A DNA stretch of 64,000 nt from Marininema mesophilum (GTDB taxonomy: Bacteria; Bacillota; Bacilli; Thermoactinomycetales; DSM-45169). The notes under the pieces were generated by a model that made no database searches, was not told the origin of the DNA, and saw nothing but the letters and a program-made list of their open reading frames with translations. This document shows, one piece after another, positions 44,041 to 52,203 of the stretch (positions are counted from its first letter, which is position 1; every line of letters starts with the position of its first letter). The position numbers were made by a program, and so were the translations under genes. The stretch lies in contig NZ_FNNQ01000009.1 of NCBI RefSeq assembly GCF_900106775.1, positions 62,001 through 126,000 on the forward strand. Reading direction: 5' to 3'.

Positions 44041-44475
44041 CTATAACTCTTTCAAAAAAACATAACTCTCCTTGTCATAACCCATTCGCTCCTCATAAAA
44101 GCGATGCGCATCCTTCCTAATAAAACGTGAGGTTAAAGAAACAAGTTCACAGCCTTGCTCTCTCCCCCACGCTTCAAGCTCTCCTAGTAAACGCTCCCCA
44201 TATCCACAAGAGCGGCAATCACTGCGTGTCACAAGATCGTGAAGATACAAGTGCCGTCCATTGTAAAAATTAGTAGCCACTTCGATGCCTGCACAGGCAA
44301 TCACTTCTCCGTCTTGCTCCAACACAAATAAACGATAGCCTGCTTCTTGCATCGGTTTCAATAGCCTAAAGTACGATTCTTCTGATAAATGGGGACGTAA
44401 CTCATTGATTACAGGAAAAGCATTACGAAAATCAGCTTCGGTCTCACACTCTTTGATCGTTTTTATCTGTTCCAT
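44041..44475 (-). CDS. GNAT-family N-acetyltransferase
   Basis: 144 residues with the GNAT fold: the strand LFVLEQDGEVIACAGIEV, then LHDLVTRSDCRSCGYGERLL, which contains the acetyl-CoA pyrophosphate loop (R-x2-G-x-G type, here RSCGYG), then LEAWGREQGCELVSLTS and the closing FYEERMGYDKESYVF. Transfers an acetyl group from acetyl-CoA to an unknown amine. The start at 44475 has GGAG eight bases upstream. Confidence 0.82.
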   Translation of the reverse strand: MEQIKTIKECETEADFRNAFPVINELRPHLSEESYFRLLKPMQEAGYRLFVLEQDGEVIACAGIEVATNFYNGRHLYLHDLVTRSDCRSCGYGERLLGELEAWGREQGCELVSLTSRFIRKDAHRFYEERMGYDKESYVFLKEL

Positions 44476-44689
44476 GGATTTCACTCCTTCTCCAAAAGCA
44501 TACTAATGCAGTCTTGCTAATTCCACTACTAAAAAAATTTCAGCAGAAAAGATTGTGAGAAACTAGATGCCTCCCGCCTTAATCAGCTCACTCTTCAATC
44601 TCTTCTTAACAATGGATATTGGCAAGAAAAAAACATCATCTTCATGATCGCATAACTTCCCTATTCACAGGAGAATTTTCGTTAATCGT

Positions 44690-45235
44690 TCACAAATTCC
44701 ATATTTTTCTGTAACCCTTTCCGGAAATTCTCCCCCATTCCAATGCTTTCGCTTCGATTTCCTTGATGAATCCATCTTTACTATCCATGTATGATTTGAT
44801 ATCGGTCGGAAATCGTTGGGCTGACTCCTTTTTTAGCTCTCCATAGATCCTAGCCACTTCTGGATGTTGAATTAAATAATCTCGAAAGACCAGATGACGA
44901 TGGACATCTGGGTGACCTTGGGCAAAAACATGAACATGATGGGTGCGTTCATCTTCCCCCTTGTTAAAATATCTCCGACCTGGGATCCCATATTCTCCCC
45001 ACCCTTGATAACCAATTGCTTTCAAGTTCCCCGCAAGGGAATCCACTCGCTCAATCTCTCTTACCTCGATCAGAAAATCGAGTATCGGTTTAGCCGCTAA
45101 TCCAGGGACCGAAGTACTCCCGATATGATGTCCTTCTACCCATTCTGGACCAAAAGCCTCTCGTAATTGTTCGCGCTCTTCTTGAAAGCCTTCCTTCCAC
45201 TGGGGATCATAATCCACCACACGTACTCTTCTCAT
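44690..45235 (-). CDS. GrpB family protein (UPF0157)
   Basis: 181 residues. The N-terminal VVDYDPQWKEGFQEEREQL, then GHHIGSTSVPGLAAKPILDFLIEV and the mid-section RYFNKGEDERTHHVHVF, are diagnostic of the GrpB/UPF0157 group. GSTSVPG..KP..D is a minimal nucleotidyltransferase signature, so the protein probably transfers nucleotides, but no substrate is established. The ATG at 45235 follows AAAGGAG by eight bases. Monocistronic. Confidence 0.88.
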   Translation of the reverse strand: MRRVRVVDYDPQWKEGFQEEREQLREAFGPEWVEGHHIGSTSVPGLAAKPILDFLIEVREIERVDSLAGNLKAIGYQGWGEYGIPGRRYFNKGEDERTHHVHVFAQGHPDVHRHLVFRDYLIQHPEVARIYGELKKESAQRFPTDIKSYMDSKDGFIKEIEAKALEWGRISGKGYRKIWNL

Positions 45236-45324
45236 CAGCTTCTCTCCTTTCTTTCTCATGATGTCTATTCAATGAAGTCTAGAGTTGCAGATTGTAAGCT
45301 TCATTGTAGCCTACAACCAATACA

Positions 45325-45361
45325 AAACACCAACCATCTTATCCAAAGATGGTTGGTGTTT
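45325..45361. terminator. Terminator downstream of the SR1P-like gene
   Basis: AAACACCAACCATCTT and AAGATGGTTGGTGTTT form a perfect 16-bp stem around a 5-base loop, with T runs on both strands. It lies 11 bases past the small ORF's stop. Confidence 0.9.
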
Positions 45362-45371
45362 TTCGCCTATC

Positions 45372-45515
45372 CTATTTATTTACAGGGACATCCATCCCCA
45401 ACCCGTTCTCTTCCTTTTCACAATCGCACTGACAACACCCATATATCGTACCTGCTTTGTCCGATTCCAGGTAGTCGATTACTTCGTCACAGGTCTTGCA
45501 AACCAGAACCTCCAT
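45372..45515 (-). CDS. SR1P-like GapA-binding peptide
   Basis: 47 residues, MEVLVCKTCDEVIDYLESDK then AGTIYGCCQCDCEKEE. The C-x2-C pair, the following acidic segment ending in DK, and T-x-YG-x-C are the layout of SR1P, the peptide made from the dual-function RNA SR1 in Bacillus, which binds GapA. GGGAGGGTGG precedes the ATG. A strong promoter, a cre site in the leader and a terminator right after the stop give a compact RNA of about 215 bases, fitting an SR1-like RNA. Assignment is from pattern recall, not a search. Confidence 0.65.
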   Translation of the reverse strand: MEVLVCKTCDEVIDYLESDKAGTIYGCCQCDCEKEENGLGMDVPVNK

Positions 45516-45529
45516 CGGTCCACCCTCCC

Positions 45530-45543
45530 TGTAAGCGTTTTCA
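45530..45543 (-). promoter_or_regulatory. Cre site (CcpA operator) in the SR1P-like leader
   Basis: TGAAAACGCTTACA on the minus strand matches the consensus TGWAANCGNTNWCA at every position. It lies about 17 bases downstream of the -10 box, a position that represses by roadblock. Confidence 0.75.
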
Positions 45544-45559
45544 TTAGTATGTATTATTT

Positions 45560-45588
45560 ATTTTAATGTGATATACCAATGTTGTCAA
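45560..45588 (-). promoter_or_regulatory. Sigma-A promoter of the SR1P-like gene
   Basis: TTGACA (45583-45588) and TAAAAT (45560-45565) are separated by exactly 17 bases. Confidence 0.8.
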
Positions 45589-45613
45589 TAGGCGTGGATT
45601 AGAGATCAATGGG

Positions 45614-46306
45614 TTATTTCAATGCCCACTCCAATGCGGCTTCTGCATGGATCCGTGTGGTATCGAAAATTGGAACATTGGCATCCTCTTCATTTACAAG
45701 CAAATTTATTTCAGTACAACCCAGGATGATCCCCTCTACGCCTTCATCCACCAATCCTTGCATCACCTTCAAGTAACACTGTCTTGACTCCTCTCGTATG
45801 ATTCCTTGACAAAGTTCCTCAAAAATAATGCGATGGATCTCATTCTGTTGTTCACGTTCAGGAACGATGGTTTCAATCCTTCGATGATCCCATAGTCTCC
45901 CTCTATACGTCTCTCGTTCCATAGTGAATTGGGTACCGATCAATCCCACTTTGCGGATATCTGCTTGGTGAATGCAATCCGCTGTAGCTTCCGCAATATG
46001 GAGAAAGGGCAATGGACACCCTTGAATAATCTGATCAGCTACTTCATGCATGGTATTTGAACAAACAATGATTCCCTCCGCTCCACCTTGTCGCAATAAC
46101 TCCGCCGCTTCCACTATTTTTCCGCCCATCTCTCTCCATCTACCTTGTCGTTGCAGACTTTCTATTTCTGCAAAGTCCACGGAATAGAGTATACATTCTG
46201 CGGAATGAAAACCACCTAGACGCTTCTTCACCCCTTCATTCAGCAGTCGATAATATGTGGCCGTGGACTCCCAACTCATCCCACCAATTATCCCGATCCT
46301 TTTCAT
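45614..46306 (-). CDS. Aspartate/glutamate racemase-family protein
   Basis: 230 residues of the Asp/Glu/hydantoin racemase fold: KRIGIIGGMSWESTATYY at the start, the first catalytic Cys in GIIVCSNTMHEVAD and the second in GIILGCTEINLLV, with GLIGTQFTM between. Both Cys are present, so an active racemase interconverting L- and D-amino acids, probably aspartate-type, is likely. The ATG at 46306 is preferred because GGGGAG lies directly against an upstream ATG at 46315. Confidence 0.85.
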   Translation of the reverse strand: MKRIGIIGGMSWESTATYYRLLNEGVKKRLGGFHSAECILYSVDFAEIESLQRQGRWREMGGKIVEAAELLRQGGAEGIIVCSNTMHEVADQIIQGCPLPFLHIAEATADCIHQADIRKVGLIGTQFTMERETYRGRLWDHRRIETIVPEREQQNEIHRIIFEELCQGIIREESRQCYLKVMQGLVDEGVEGIILGCTEINLLVNEEDANVPIFDTTRIHAEAALEWALK

Positions 46307-46448
46307 CGGTAACATCTCCCCTATTTTTTATAAGTGGATCCATTGTAATTGACTATGACTGGATTAATCAAAGAGGAGCGTAGATGATACCCTCCAAACC
46401 ACATAAATTATCACTTTCTTCTTACCTACCTTCTCATATTACATCTAT

Positions 46449-46482
46449 AAAAAAGAAGACTCCCATGAAGGAGCCCTCTTTT
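46449..46482. terminator. Terminator of the RND pump gene
   Basis: GGGCTCC and GGGAGTC arms with a TTTTTT run on both strands, 17 bases past the stop of the gene ending at 46499. Confidence 0.65.
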
Positions 46483-46498
46483 TTCCTCTCAGTATTCC

Positions 46499-49400
46499 TT
46501 ACACTGTACTCTCTTTCCCACTCTCTATCTGCTTCTCCTTCTTCACCTGTTTCCAGAAGAAGAGCTCATACATCACTGGAATGATAATCAGGGTGAGGAG
46601 AGTGGAACTAGTTAATCCTCCGATAACAACAACCGCGAGGCCCTTGGAGATGAGTGTCCCTGTAGATGCGCTCAATGCCAGGGGTATCAAGGCAGCTATT
46701 GTAGCAAAGGCGGTCATCAGGATGGGACGAAGGCGTGTTTTCCCTGCTTCCATCAAGGATTCGTGAATACTCATTCCCCGTGCCTGGTTTTGCCCGACAC
46801 GATCCACCATCACAATCGCATTGGTCGTCACAATACCGATCAGCATCAGTACACCGATCATCGCACTGATGGAGAGAGGCTCCCCAGTTAGATACAAGCC
46901 TAAGATTCCTCCGACAGGTACAAAGATGAGCGACGACAAAATGATGAAGGGAATTCTTGCTTTCCCAAAGGTGACCAACATGGTGAGGTAGACTAAGCCA
47001 ATCGCAATCAGCATGGCGAGCCCCAACTCTTTAAAGGTTTTGGTCGTCTCCTCACTTCCGCTTCCTGCATTAAGTGAGACACCCTTGGGTAAATCCACCT
47101 TCGCTTTAACATCACTAATTACCTGTTGCGCCGCTTGTTGAACGTTCTTCCCTTCCACCTGTCCCGTTACCCGGGCATATACGTTGCCATCTAGCTTTTG
47201 GATAGCAGTCACACGATCAACTGCTTTTACATCAGCTACCTTCGACAGCTTAATCATACCGCTCTTACTTGGAACTTCTAGATCTGCTAAGTCTGATCGG
47301 GAATCCAAGGCTTTGTCATAGGTTAATTCCACATTGCGCTCTTTACCTGAGAGTTTCATGTCCTCAATGGTAACTGGGCGTGTGCGATCCGAGATTAGAC
47401 CCATAACCGTAGATCCTGAAATTCCTTCTTTTGCAGCTTTTTCAGAATCAATCTGTACGACCCATTGCCGCTGTTTATCCTGGAGGTTATTGGTTACATT
47501 TTTCAAATCATCTCGATCATCCATCAACTTCTGTACATCTGAAGCAGCCTTTTGTAGCTTATCTGTATTATTGGAATAAAGGTCAATATCCACATTGGTG
47601 TTACTAGGCGGGCCACCGGATTGGAGTTCTTGCAAGGAGACGATTCCCTTTGGTGACTCCCCATGTACAATGCGATTGATCTCTTTTTCAAGTGTCTTCA
47701 TCTCTTGATTAACATTGGCATTCTTTTTTAAGGTGATAAAGTAGTTTGCCTGGTTTTTCTTCTCCAGACCTGTCTGGAAATCTTGGCTGCCTACCCCCGT
47801 TGATACTGCCTGGATGGTATCCTTCCGCTCTGCTAATGCCTTCTCAATATCGAGGGAGACTCGGTTTGTCTTCTTTAAATCAGTCGATGCTGGCAGTTCC
47901 ACCTTACCAATGATCGTTTTTTGTGTATCATCTGGTAAAAAGGTAAAGCCAAGACTTGGAATCAACGACAGCGTACCGCCCAAGATGAGGATCGAGAGAG
48001 CGATCACCCATCCCTTACGATTGAGGGAAGTACGAATCACTTTTGCATAATTCCTTTGCAACCAGGTTTCCTTCTTCTCCTCCTTCACTTTTGAAAAGGA
48101 GAAGCGACCCAAAATCGGTACGATGGTTACCGCAACCAACAACGATGCCAGCAGAGCGGATACGACGGTCAGAGCAAAGGGTTGGAAAAATTCACCCGTG
48201 ACACCACCCACAAAACCAAGTGGGAGGAAAACCACAGCGGTGGTTAATGTAGAGGAAACGATGGCCTTTAACACTTCTCGAGTGGATTGTGCCACTAACT
48301 CTGTCCGATCCTCTTTTCCCTTGCCCTGTCGAATCCGGCGGAATATATTTTCGATCACAACAATCGAGTCATCGACCACCCGCCCCACAGCGACAGCCAT
48401 ACCGCCTAGGGTCATCATATTAAGGGTGATATCCTGCTGATTGAGGAAGATCGCCGACATTAGAAGGGATAGAGGGATGGAGACGATCGCGATAATCGTC
48501 GCCCGCACATTACGCAGGAAGAGCAATACAGCTAAGGAAGCAAACAATGCCCCATATAACCCTTCTCGGATCAGAGTATTGACAGAATCCGTAATCCCCT
48601 TGGCCTGTTCAAAACCGATTTCATACTTCACCCGGTCTTTATAATCATTGAGGACTTTTATTACTTTATCTGCCGTAGATACGGTATTGGCATCTTGCTT
48701 TTTAGTAATAGCAATCGACAGAGCATCTTTTTGATTAAACCGGGTATATTCTTCCCGATTCTTTACTACCTTCACCGATGCTATATCCGCTAACTTTACA
48801 GCACTCGCCTGGGAAGGTGCAGCTCCTCCACCTCCTTGGGGCATTCCCTGTGAACTACCCTGTGGACTACTTCCAGGTGCTCCCCCACTCCCATTGGCAT
48901 TACCTGGAGAAGTATTTGGCGCCCCTGTTGTACCTTGTCCTCCAGATGGATCAATCCTTAGTTTTTTCAGATCAGACAGGGTATCTAGCTTCTCCTCTAC
49001 TCGGACAGGTATGTTCAATTCATCTGCGGTTACTTCGCCAGCAGGCAAGGAGAAGCCCTTTGCCTCGATAGCATCCTTCACCTGAGCGAGGGTGATACCG
49101 CGTTTCGCCGCTTTCTTACGATCCAAGGTAACTTGGACCTTCTCCGACTTTGATCCACCAGCAGAGACTTCATTTACACCAGGAATCTTCTCTAGCTTTG
49201 GCTTGATCTCATCCGTAAAAATCTTTTCACCATTATGATTCCCTTTGCCATAGAGGGCGATGTTATAGATGGGAATCGAACCAAAGGAGAAACGATTCAC
49301 CTCTGTCGATGCATCCTTTGGCAAATTTGCTTTTTGAACCAAGGTATTGATCTGGCGTTCCACATCATCCATATCCGTATCAAAGGGGAATTCCAGATTG

Positions 49401-49675
49401 ATCACCGCAGTACTATCATGGGATGAGCTATCGATCTTCCGTAGCCCCTCCAATTTCTCCAGTTCCTTTTCTAGCGGTGTCGTTACTTGATCCTCCATAT
49501 CCTGTGGAGATGTACCCGGATCAGTCGCTTGCACACTGATCTGAGGAAACTCGACATCGGGTAGTAAATCTACCTTCAATTCTTGAAAAGAAAAGATTCC
49601 AGCCACGATGAATAACGTAGCAAGTATTCCAATTGCGATCGGGTTCTTCAGACTAAATCGTGTCAGGAAATTCAT
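46499..49675 (-). CDS. swrC: SwrC-like RND multidrug/lipopeptide efflux pump
   Basis: 1,058 residues, standard AcrB-like length. The N-terminal segment FLTRFSLKNPIAIGILATLF leads into the first porter loop (DVEFPQISVQATDPGTSPQDMED). Membrane block 1 holds GGMAVAVGRVVDDSIVVIENI, with the paired Asp residues of the proton relay. Block 2 runs from LGLAMLIAIGLVYLTMLVTF to GKTRLRPILMTAFATIAAL. Gram-positive single-component members such as SwrC give surfactin resistance. The first porter loop carries a Gly/Ser/Pro/Gln-rich insert at about residues 245-293. Monocistronic. Export of the NRPS product is conceivable but not shown. Confidence 0.88.
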   Translation of the reverse strand: MNFLTRFSLKNPIAIGILATLFIVAGIFSFQELKVDLLPDVEFPQISVQATDPGTSPQDMEDQVTTPLEKELEKLEGLRKIDSSSHDSTAVINLEFPFDTDMDDVERQINTLVQKANLPKDASTEVNRFSFGSIPIYNIALYGKGNHNGEKIFTDEIKPKLEKIPGVNEVSAGGSKSEKVQVTLDRKKAAKRGITLAQVKDAIEAKGFSLPAGEVTADELNIPVRVEEKLDTLSDLKKLRIDPSGGQGTTGAPNTSPGNANGSGGAPGSSPQGSSQGMPQGGGGAAPSQASAVKLADIASVKVVKNREEYTRFNQKDALSIAITKKQDANTVSTADKVIKVLNDYKDRVKYEIGFEQAKGITDSVNTLIREGLYGALFASLAVLLFLRNVRATIIAIVSIPLSLLMSAIFLNQQDITLNMMTLGGMAVAVGRVVDDSIVVIENIFRRIRQGKGKEDRTELVAQSTREVLKAIVSSTLTTAVVFLPLGFVGGVTGEFFQPFALTVVSALLASLLVAVTIVPILGRFSFSKVKEEKKETWLQRNYAKVIRTSLNRKGWVIALSILILGGTLSLIPSLGFTFLPDDTQKTIIGKVELPASTDLKKTNRVSLDIEKALAERKDTIQAVSTGVGSQDFQTGLEKKNQANYFITLKKNANVNQEMKTLEKEINRIVHGESPKGIVSLQELQSGGPPSNTNVDIDLYSNNTDKLQKAASDVQKLMDDRDDLKNVTNNLQDKQRQWVVQIDSEKAAKEGISGSTVMGLISDRTRPVTIEDMKLSGKERNVELTYDKALDSRSDLADLEVPSKSGMIKLSKVADVKAVDRVTAIQKLDGNVYARVTGQVEGKNVQQAAQQVISDVKAKVDLPKGVSLNAGSGSEETTKTFKELGLAMLIAIGLVYLTMLVTFGKARIPFIILSSLIFVPVGGILGLYLTGEPLSISAMIGVLMLIGIVTTNAIVMVDRVGQNQARGMSIHESLMEAGKTRLRPILMTAFATIAALIPLALSASTGTLISKGLAVVVIGGLTSSTLLTLIIIPVMYELFFWKQVKKEKQIESGKESTV

Positions 49676-49734
49676 CTCATTCGTCCCTTCTAAAAAGATC
49701 TCTTCACTATTTTAACGAAAGTAAAGAAAGAATC

Positions 49735-49753
49735 GCTCCGCCCCAAGGCGGAA
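49735..49753 (-). other. Hairpin upstream of the RND pump
   Basis: TCCGCC and GGCGGA arms around CCAA, 60 bases before the pump start. There is no T-run, so it could be a leader structure or operator. Confidence 0.3.
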
Positions 49754-49874
49754 CAAACTTCCTTCCCTCGATTGAATAGCCCATCAATGCCCCTGAAAAC
49801 GATTAGGCACTACGTATCCATCTCCATCATAACGGAAGTTGCGAGAAGAAATCCAAGTTTAATAAAAATAAAAA

Positions 49875-49897
49875 GACGGGACTCTTCTGAGTCCGCC
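49875..49897 (-). terminator. Terminator of the lipoprotein gene
   Basis: GGACTC and GAGTCC pair around AGAA, followed by CGTCTTTTT on the minus strand. Confidence 0.75.
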
Positions 49898-49958
49898 TCA
49901 CTTTATAATGATAGATGATTCCATCACTAGTGGTCTCTTTTTTAATCAGTCCAATTAA

Positions 49959-50681
49959 TTAAAGGGTTAAGCCACTACCTTCTTCACCCGAATCCTTGAT
50001 GCGGTTTGCCCAATCTTCTTTATCTGCGTCATCCATCAACCCTCTATCATTCAGATAGATGAGCACATACACTCCTTCTTTCGCCTCTATAAAACGGGTG
50101 TACCCATACGCTTTTTTTGATATAGAATCCACTTCAGCAAAAACATCATCTCCTGTCCCTTCGATAATTTCCCAATCATTCGCTTCCCAAAGGCCATCCT
50201 TAACTAATTTCGACATATACTTCTTAGCAAAAACTCCCAAATTACCATTAGTATCTAATTTTTCGAAGTTGGTGACTACAATAATTTCGTCCGTCTGTTC
50301 CTCTGCTACTCCCTCAGGTGTAATTAAAGTGGAATTGATTTGCATTCCGTCTTGAGCAGTAGTGCTATCCTGATCAGCCTGCTTCCAATTCTGATCATCC
50401 GTTTTCACCATAAAATTATTAACGGATACTTCCTTGTCATCTAATGCTGCTCCCTCTCCATCTTGAGCATTTTCAGGTAATTGACCATCCTGCTCAGGGT
50501 CTTCCTCCTTGGATGCTTCAGATTTCTTTTCCTTCTCCGATGTCTTTGTTGACTTGCTATCCGCTACTTTCTTTTTTTGCTCTGCTTGTACATCGGCCAA
50601 TTTTTCAAGTACAAGGGAACAGCCACTCGAAAAAACCAATGCTAATATTGACAGCCCTGCTAACCAACTTCGCAACTGCAA
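49959..50681 (-). CDS. Acidic lipoprotein of unknown function
   Basis: About 240 residues. From a TTG at 50681 (AAAGGGG ten bases upstream) the N-terminus reads QLRSWLAGLSILALVFSSGC, a classic lipoprotein signal with the lipobox ending in Cys at about residue 21. A Lys/Glu/Ser-rich, probably unstructured linker follows, then a folded part beginning DKEVSVNNFMVKTDDQNW and containing TNFEKLDTNGNLGVF and GYTRFIEAKEGVYVL. An ATG at 50702 is an alternative start. Anchored outside the membrane; no family recognised. Confidence 0.7.
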   Translation of the reverse strand: MQLRSWLAGLSILALVFSSGCSLVLEKLADVQAEQKKKVADSKSTKTSEKEKKSEASKEEDPEQDGQLPENAQDGEGAALDDKEVSVNNFMVKTDDQNWKQADQDSTTAQDGMQINSTLITPEGVAEEQTDEIIVVTNFEKLDTNGNLGVFAKKYMSKLVKDGLWEANDWEIIEGTGDDVFAEVDSISKKAYGYTRFIEAKEGVYVLIYLNDRGLMDDADKEDWANRIKDSGEEGSGLTL

Positions 50682-50794
50682 AAAGAAACATCCCCTTTCC
50701 ATTGGAAATAATTGCACTCTCCTTTTATCCTATTGTATTTAATTCGTATCGTCACTAGGTTAAAAGAACTAATTCGTAGGAAGATTTCCCTTCC

Positions 50795-50830
50795 ACAAAA
50801 AGTAGGAGCTGGAATCCAGCTCCTACTTCC
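50795..50830 (-). terminator. Terminator of aceA
   Basis: AAGTAGGAGCTGG and CCAGCTCCTACTT form a perfect 13-bp stem with a 3-base loop, then TTTTG on the minus strand. Confidence 0.92.
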
Positions 50831-50847
50831 GATTTCTATCCAAAAAT

Positions 50848-52128
50848 TTATGCGCTGAACTGTTCTTCCTCAGTAGAGCCTTTAAGAGCCGTGGTGGAGG
50901 AAGTACCACCGGTGATTGCCATAGAGACAGAGTCAAAGTATCCAGTACCCACTTCACGTTGGTGACGAGTAGCGGAGTATCCATGAACTTCATTAGAGAA
51001 TTCTTTCTCCTGGAGTTCAGAGTAAGCAGCCATTCCACGATCTTTGTAACCAAGAGCCAGTTCAAACATGCTGTTGTTTAGAGCGTGGAAACCAGCCAAG
51101 GTAACAAATTGGAACTTGTAGCCCATTTCGCCCAGTTCATATTGGAACTTAGCGATGGTCTCATCATCCAACTTTTTCTTCCAGTTGAAGGAAGGCGAGC
51201 AGTTGTAAGCGAGCAGTTTACCTGGGAACTTCGCATGGATCGCTTCAGCGAAACGGCGAGCTTCATCCAAATCCGGAGTTGAAGTTTCACACCAGATGAG
51301 ATCCGCATAGGGTGCGTAAGCCAAACCACGAGCAATTGCAGTATCAAGTCCTGCTTTCTGACGGAAGAATCCTTCTGCTGTCCGTTCACCGGTTAAGAAC
51401 TCATGATCCCGCTCATCGATATCACTGGTGATTAGTTCCGCTGCGTTAGCATCTGTACGCGCAACTACAATCGTCGGTGTGCCCATCACGTCTGCTGCAA
51501 GACGAGCAGAAATCAGGTTCCGTACGGCTTGGGCGGTTGGGATCAACACTTTCCCACCGAGGTGACCACACTTTTTCTCAGATGCGAGCTGATCTTCAAA
51601 GTGAACACCAGCAGCACCTGCTTCGATCATTCCTTTCATCAATTCAAATACGTTGAGAGGACCACCGAAACCAGCTTCAGCATCGGCTACGATCGGAGCG
51701 AACCAGTCACGCTGTGCACCGCCCTCAGCATGTTCGACCTGATCGGCTCGTTGCAGGGCTTGATTGATCCTCTTTACTACGTGAGGAACACTGTTTGCAG
51801 GGTAGAGGCTTTGGTCTGGGTACATATGACCAGAGAGGTTAGCATCTGCCGCTACTTGCCAGCCGGAGAGATAGATCGCTTTTAGGCCTGCTTTTACTTG
51901 TTGTACTGCTTGGTTACCAGTCAAAGCACCGAGTGCATGTACATGATGCTCATCATGAAGGGAGTTCCAGAGACGCTTGGCTCCCCGATCAGCTAAGGTG
52001 TACTCGATAGGGAAGGAACCACGTAGTTTGATGACTTCTGTCGCGGTGTAGCCACGTTCAATTCCTTTCCAACGCGGGTTGGTTTCCCATTCTTTTTGCA
52101 TTTGTGCAGCTTCTTGTTGAACAGTCAT
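50848..52128 (-). CDS. aceA: Isocitrate lyase
   Basis: 426 residues; splits isocitrate into glyoxylate and succinate. The catalytic Cys is in EKKCGHLGGKV. Other family blocks are WNSLHDEHHVHALGALTGNQ, IYLSGWQVAADANLSGHMYPD, VADAEAGFGG, VARTDANAAELITSDIDERD and YNCSPSFNWKKKL. Lies 75 bases downstream of aceB and is followed by a strong terminator. With malate synthase it forms the complete glyoxylate shunt for growth on acetate or fatty acids, unusual in many Bacillales but known in some. The ATG follows AAGGAG. Confidence 0.97.
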   Translation of the reverse strand: MTVQQEAAQMQKEWETNPRWKGIERGYTATEVIKLRGSFPIEYTLADRGAKRLWNSLHDEHHVHALGALTGNQAVQQVKAGLKAIYLSGWQVAADANLSGHMYPDQSLYPANSVPHVVKRINQALQRADQVEHAEGGAQRDWFAPIVADAEAGFGGPLNVFELMKGMIEAGAAGVHFEDQLASEKKCGHLGGKVLIPTAQAVRNLISARLAADVMGTPTIVVARTDANAAELITSDIDERDHEFLTGERTAEGFFRQKAGLDTAIARGLAYAPYADLIWCETSTPDLDEARRFAEAIHAKFPGKLLAYNCSPSFNWKKKLDDETIAKFQYELGEMGYKFQFVTLAGFHALNNSMFELALGYKDRGMAAYSELQEKEFSNEVHGYSATRHQREVGTGYFDSVSMAITGGTSSTTALKGSTEEEQFSA

Positions 52129-52152
52129 TTTATATCTCTCCTTATGTTATCC

Positions 52153-52167
52153 TGCGCAACTTGCGCA
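52153..52167. promoter_or_regulatory. Inverted repeat between aceB and aceA
   Basis: TGCGCAA-C-TTGCGCA, a perfect 7-bp-arm inverted repeat with a one-base centre, 25 bases upstream of the aceA start. Operator-like; the regulator is unknown. Confidence 0.45.
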
Positions 52168-52188
52168 ATGATTTCTGGGATACGCTAT

Positions 52189-52202
52189 TGATGACGCTTT
52201 CA
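52189..52202 (-). promoter_or_regulatory. Candidate cre site between aceB and aceA
   Basis: TGAAAGCGTCATCA differs from the cre consensus at one position. It lies immediately after the aceB stop. Confidence 0.4.
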
Positions 52203-52203
52203 T

